64,000 nucleotides of DNA, from contig CAMTIM010000043.1 in assembly GCA_947072565.1 (NCBI GenBank), positions 124,001 to 188,000 of the forward strand, read 5' to 3'. Position numbers and translations under genes: made by a program. This document shows, piece by piece, positions 62,083 to 64,000 of the stretch. This DNA comes from an uncultured Peptostreptococcaceae bacterium (lineage in GTDB: Bacteria; Bacillota; Clostridia; Peptostreptococcales; Peptostreptococcaceae). The notes below the pieces were generated by a model, which made no database searches, was not told the origin of the DNA, and was given only the letters and a program-made list of their open reading frames with translations. The number at the start of each line of letters is the position of its first letter. The stretch's first letter is position 1.

Positions 62083-63213
62083 TTAATTAATTTTGACATG
62101 TTTTGAGATGTTTAATACAATACCAATCGCACTCATAAATATTATAAGGGATGTTCCACCATAACTTATAAACGGCAATGCAACACCTGTAACTGGCATT
62201 GAAGAAGTTGATACAGCTATATTTAAAGCTGCTTGAATTCCTATTTGAGCACCTATTCCTATAACTACCATACACGCAAATATATTAGAACATTTTAAAG
62301 CTATTCTTATACATCTGTAAACTAATATTACAAATAACATTATTACTACTGCGCATCCTACAAGACCTAGTTCTTCACCTATTATAGCAAAGATAAAGTC
62401 ATTTTGTGGTTCTGGTATGTAAAACCATTTTTGTTGACTTTTTCCTAATCCCATTCCAAATAATCCACCTGATCCAAGCGCGTAAAGCCCTTGTATAACT
62501 TGATATCCATTACCTAGAGGGTCTTGAAATGGATCTAAAAATGATAATATACGCTTTAATCTATATTCAGATGTCAGTGCTAAAGCTAGAAATAATGCAA
62601 CTCCACTACCAAACATAATACCTACAAATTTCATATCCATACCCGCTACAAATATCATAACAAAAGTTACTAATATTATAGTCCCAGCTGTAGACATATT
62701 AGGTTGAAGCATTATAAGAATAAAAAATAATGCAGGAATTATTATTAATGGTAAAACACCCTTTGTCAAAGATTTTATATCATCATATTTTTTTTCTATT
62801 AATTTTGCTGTAATTATTATTGTTGCAAATTTTGCAATCTCTGCTGGTTGTATAGTAAGCGCACTATAACCTAACCATCTTCTAGCTCCATTTGCTTTTA
62901 TTCCAAGTGGTGTTAAAACCAATATTAATAGTATAAATGCTATAATTCCCATAGACTTAGCATTTTTCTTCCAAAATCTATAATCAATATTAGATATTGT
63001 GATCATGCAAATAAAACCTAATGTTGCAAAGATTACATTTTTCTTTAAAAAATGATAAGCATCATGGTGTTTAAACGAAGATTGAACAAAACTTGCGCTA
63101 AATACCATGATGATTCCTATAAATACTAAAATCATAGTAGTATAAAATATTACACTATCAAACTCCATCTTTGTTCCCTTGTCAATTCGTTTTTTTAATA
63201 CTTCCTTGGGCAT
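62083..63213 (-). CDS. spoVE: SEDS-family peptidoglycan polymerase (FtsW/SpoVE)
   Basis: 376 residues with ten membrane helices. SEDS blocks are IMVFSASFVQSS, GLFGMGLGKSQQKWFYIPEP and FAIIGEELGLVG. It polymerises lipid II together with a class B penicillin-binding protein. SpoVE and FtsW cannot be separated by sequence alone; the murD-spoVE-murG-divIB context fits both. The start may be 63213 (GGAGG, but 12 bases away and in a hairpin) or the ATG at 63168 (AAGGGA, seven bases). Confidence 0.9.
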   Translation of the reverse strand: MPKEVLKKRIDKGTKMEFDSVIFYTTMILVFIGIIMVFSASFVQSSFKHHDAYHFLKKNVIFATLGFICMITISNIDYRFWKKNAKSMGIIAFILLILVLTPLGIKANGARRWLGYSALTIQPAEIAKFATIIITAKLIEKKYDDIKSLTKGVLPLIIIPALFFILIMLQPNMSTAGTIILVTFVMIFVAGMDMKFVGIMFGSGVALFLALALTSEYRLKRILSFLDPFQDPLGNGYQVIQGLYALGSGGLFGMGLGKSQQKWFYIPEPQNDFIFAIIGEELGLVGCAVVIMLFVILVYRCIRIALKCSNIFACMVVIGIGAQIGIQAALNIAVSTSSMPVTGVALPFISYGGTSLIIFMSAIGIVLNISKHVKIN

Positions 63214-63221
63214 CCGATAGA

Positions 63222-63244
63222 CTTACCTCCATTCGTGAGGTAAG
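63222..63244 (-). promoter_or_regulatory. Hairpin over the upstream ribosome site of spoVE
   Basis: CTTACCTC pairs with GAGGTAAG around ACGAATG on the minus strand. The second arm holds the GGAGG that would serve the start at 63213. It lies between the murD stop and spoVE. Confidence 0.5.
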
Positions 63245-63247
63245 AGG

Positions 63248-64000
63248 TTATTTTAAATTGTGTACATTATCTTTGAAGTCGTTACCTCTTACTTCAAAAC
63301 TTTTATACATATCCCAGCTTGCACAAGCTGGAGAAAGAAGTACAACATCTTCTTTATTTGCTATTTTATAAGAAATGTTAACCGCTTCTTTCATATCTTT
63401 AACTTTATAAATCTCTTTAAATCCTTTTTCTTTTGCAATAGCTTGTATTTTAGAAGCAGTTTCTCCTAAAAGCACTAATGCCTTAACATTTTCTTTTGCT
63501 ACGTCTAAAAGTTCATCAAAATTACTTTGCTTATCCATTCCACCTGCTATTAATATTATAGGTCTCTTATAAGACTGTATTGCCTTTATAGTTGAATCTG
63601 GATTAGTCCCTTTAGAGTCATTTACAAACATTACTCCATTTAAGTTTTTCACAAATTCTTGTCTGTGTTCTACTGCTGCAAAACTTTTTAATACATCTTT
63701 TATAACGTCTATATCTACATTAGATACATATGAGATACCTATTGCTGCCATACAGTTTTCTAAGTTATGATTTCCTGGTAAGCTTAGCTCTTCTTTATTT
63801 AAAAGAACTATTTTATCATTTATATCTATAACTATATTATTGTCCTTATTTAAATATATTCCTTCTTCAAGTTGTTTTTTTCTAGAAAAGAATATTTTTT
63901 TAGCTTTTATATCTTTACTTATCTCTCTTACTACTTCGTCATCATAGTTTAAAATACAAAAATCTTCGCTATTTTGATTCATAAATATTCTAGATTTTGC
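63248..64000 (-). CDS. murD: UDP-N-acetylmuramoyl-L-alanine:D-glutamate ligase, 3' part
   Basis: The last 250 residues of MurD; the N-terminal half with the ATP loop lies beyond the right edge. Visible blocks are GNHNLENCMAAIG, VEHRQEFVKNLNGVMFVNDS, KGTNPDSTIKAI and the late LLSPACASWDMYKSFEVRGN. It adds D-Glu to the muramyl peptide. The frame runs open to the window end. It precedes spoVE and murG. Confidence 0.95.
   Translation of the reverse strand, partial: AKSRIFMNQNSEDFCILNYDDEVVREISKDIKAKKIFFSRKKQLEEGIYLNKDNNIVIDINDKIVLLNKEELSLPGNHNLENCMAAIGISYVSNVDIDVIKDVLKSFAAVEHRQEFVKNLNGVMFVNDSKGTNPDSTIKAIQSYKRPIILIAGGMDKQSNFDELLDVAKENVKALVLLGETASKIQAIAKEKGFKEIYKVKDMKEAVNISYKIANKEDVVLLSPACASWDMYKSFEVRGNDFKDNVHNLK

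Overview
The window is chromosomal DNA of a low-GC, spore-forming Firmicute. Gene content and order (spoIIGA-sigE-sigG next to ftsZ, spoIVA, spoVE, a ymxH-type gene, PyrR attenuators, T-boxes, small-basic-protein/DUF881 cell-division genes) point to the Peptostreptococcaceae, near Clostridioides, Paraclostridium or Romboutsia. The genus is an inference from gene order and composition only. Nearly all genes lie on the minus strand. Only rqcH and a marR/ahpD-like pair are on the plus strand. I see no rRNA, tRNA, CRISPR array, prophage or insertion sequence.

Layout. 1-7823: start of a membrane zinc peptidase, a DUF116 protein, fmt, def, priA, coaBC, rpoZ, gmk, yicC. 8204-13151: rqcH, an orphan nucleoside-binding-type lipoprotein, and pyrR-uraA with two PyrR-responsive leaders. 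13371-16508: rluD-type synthase, lspA, a polysaccharide deacetylase, a DksA/TraR zinc-finger protein and a DUF5665 membrane protein. 16609-17490: a MarR regulator and an AhpD-like protein with a 19-bp palindrome in its promoter. 17537-19574: trpS and an MTA/SAH nucleosidase behind a Trp T-box. 19621-24169: a six-gene operon for uptake of a metal or metal chelate, with a His-rich small protein, an ABC importer whose ATPase has a matching His-rich tail, a methyltransferase and an ECF S-component. A decayed second copy of the His-rich gene lies upstream. 24837-30306: an AbgT transporter and ileS with an Ile T-box.

30324-34267 is the divIVA-ylmH-yggT-sepF-yggS cell-division cluster plus an HlyD-like protein. 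34488-37614 holds two tandem AGCS amino-acid:cation symporters. 37820-45936 holds spoIVA, gpsA, plsY, der, a DUF512 Fe-S protein and a YIEGIA set. 46027-49505 holds a PhoR/PhoB-like two-component system, pgeF, nrdR and a ymxH-type gene. 49582-52670 is the most unusual part. It carries a bifunctional GGDEF/HD-GYP protein, an unannotated 39-residue AgrD peptide precursor, AgrB, and a membrane protein that looks like an AgrC sensor domain with no kinase. All of this sits between sporulation genes. 52799-64000 is sigG, sigE, spoIIGA, ftsZ, sbp, two DUF881 genes, divIB, murA, murG, spoVE and the 3' part of murD.

Regulation by RNA structure recurs. There are two T-boxes, a PyrR transcription attenuator (pyrR), a PyrR-type translational switch (uraA), and hairpins covering the Shine-Dalgarno of murA (26 bp of stem, TTG start) and possibly spoVE. 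Most operons end in clear intrinsic terminators. The least expected observations are the agr locus without a kinase, the His-rich metal operon with its relic duplicate, and the murA hairpin.
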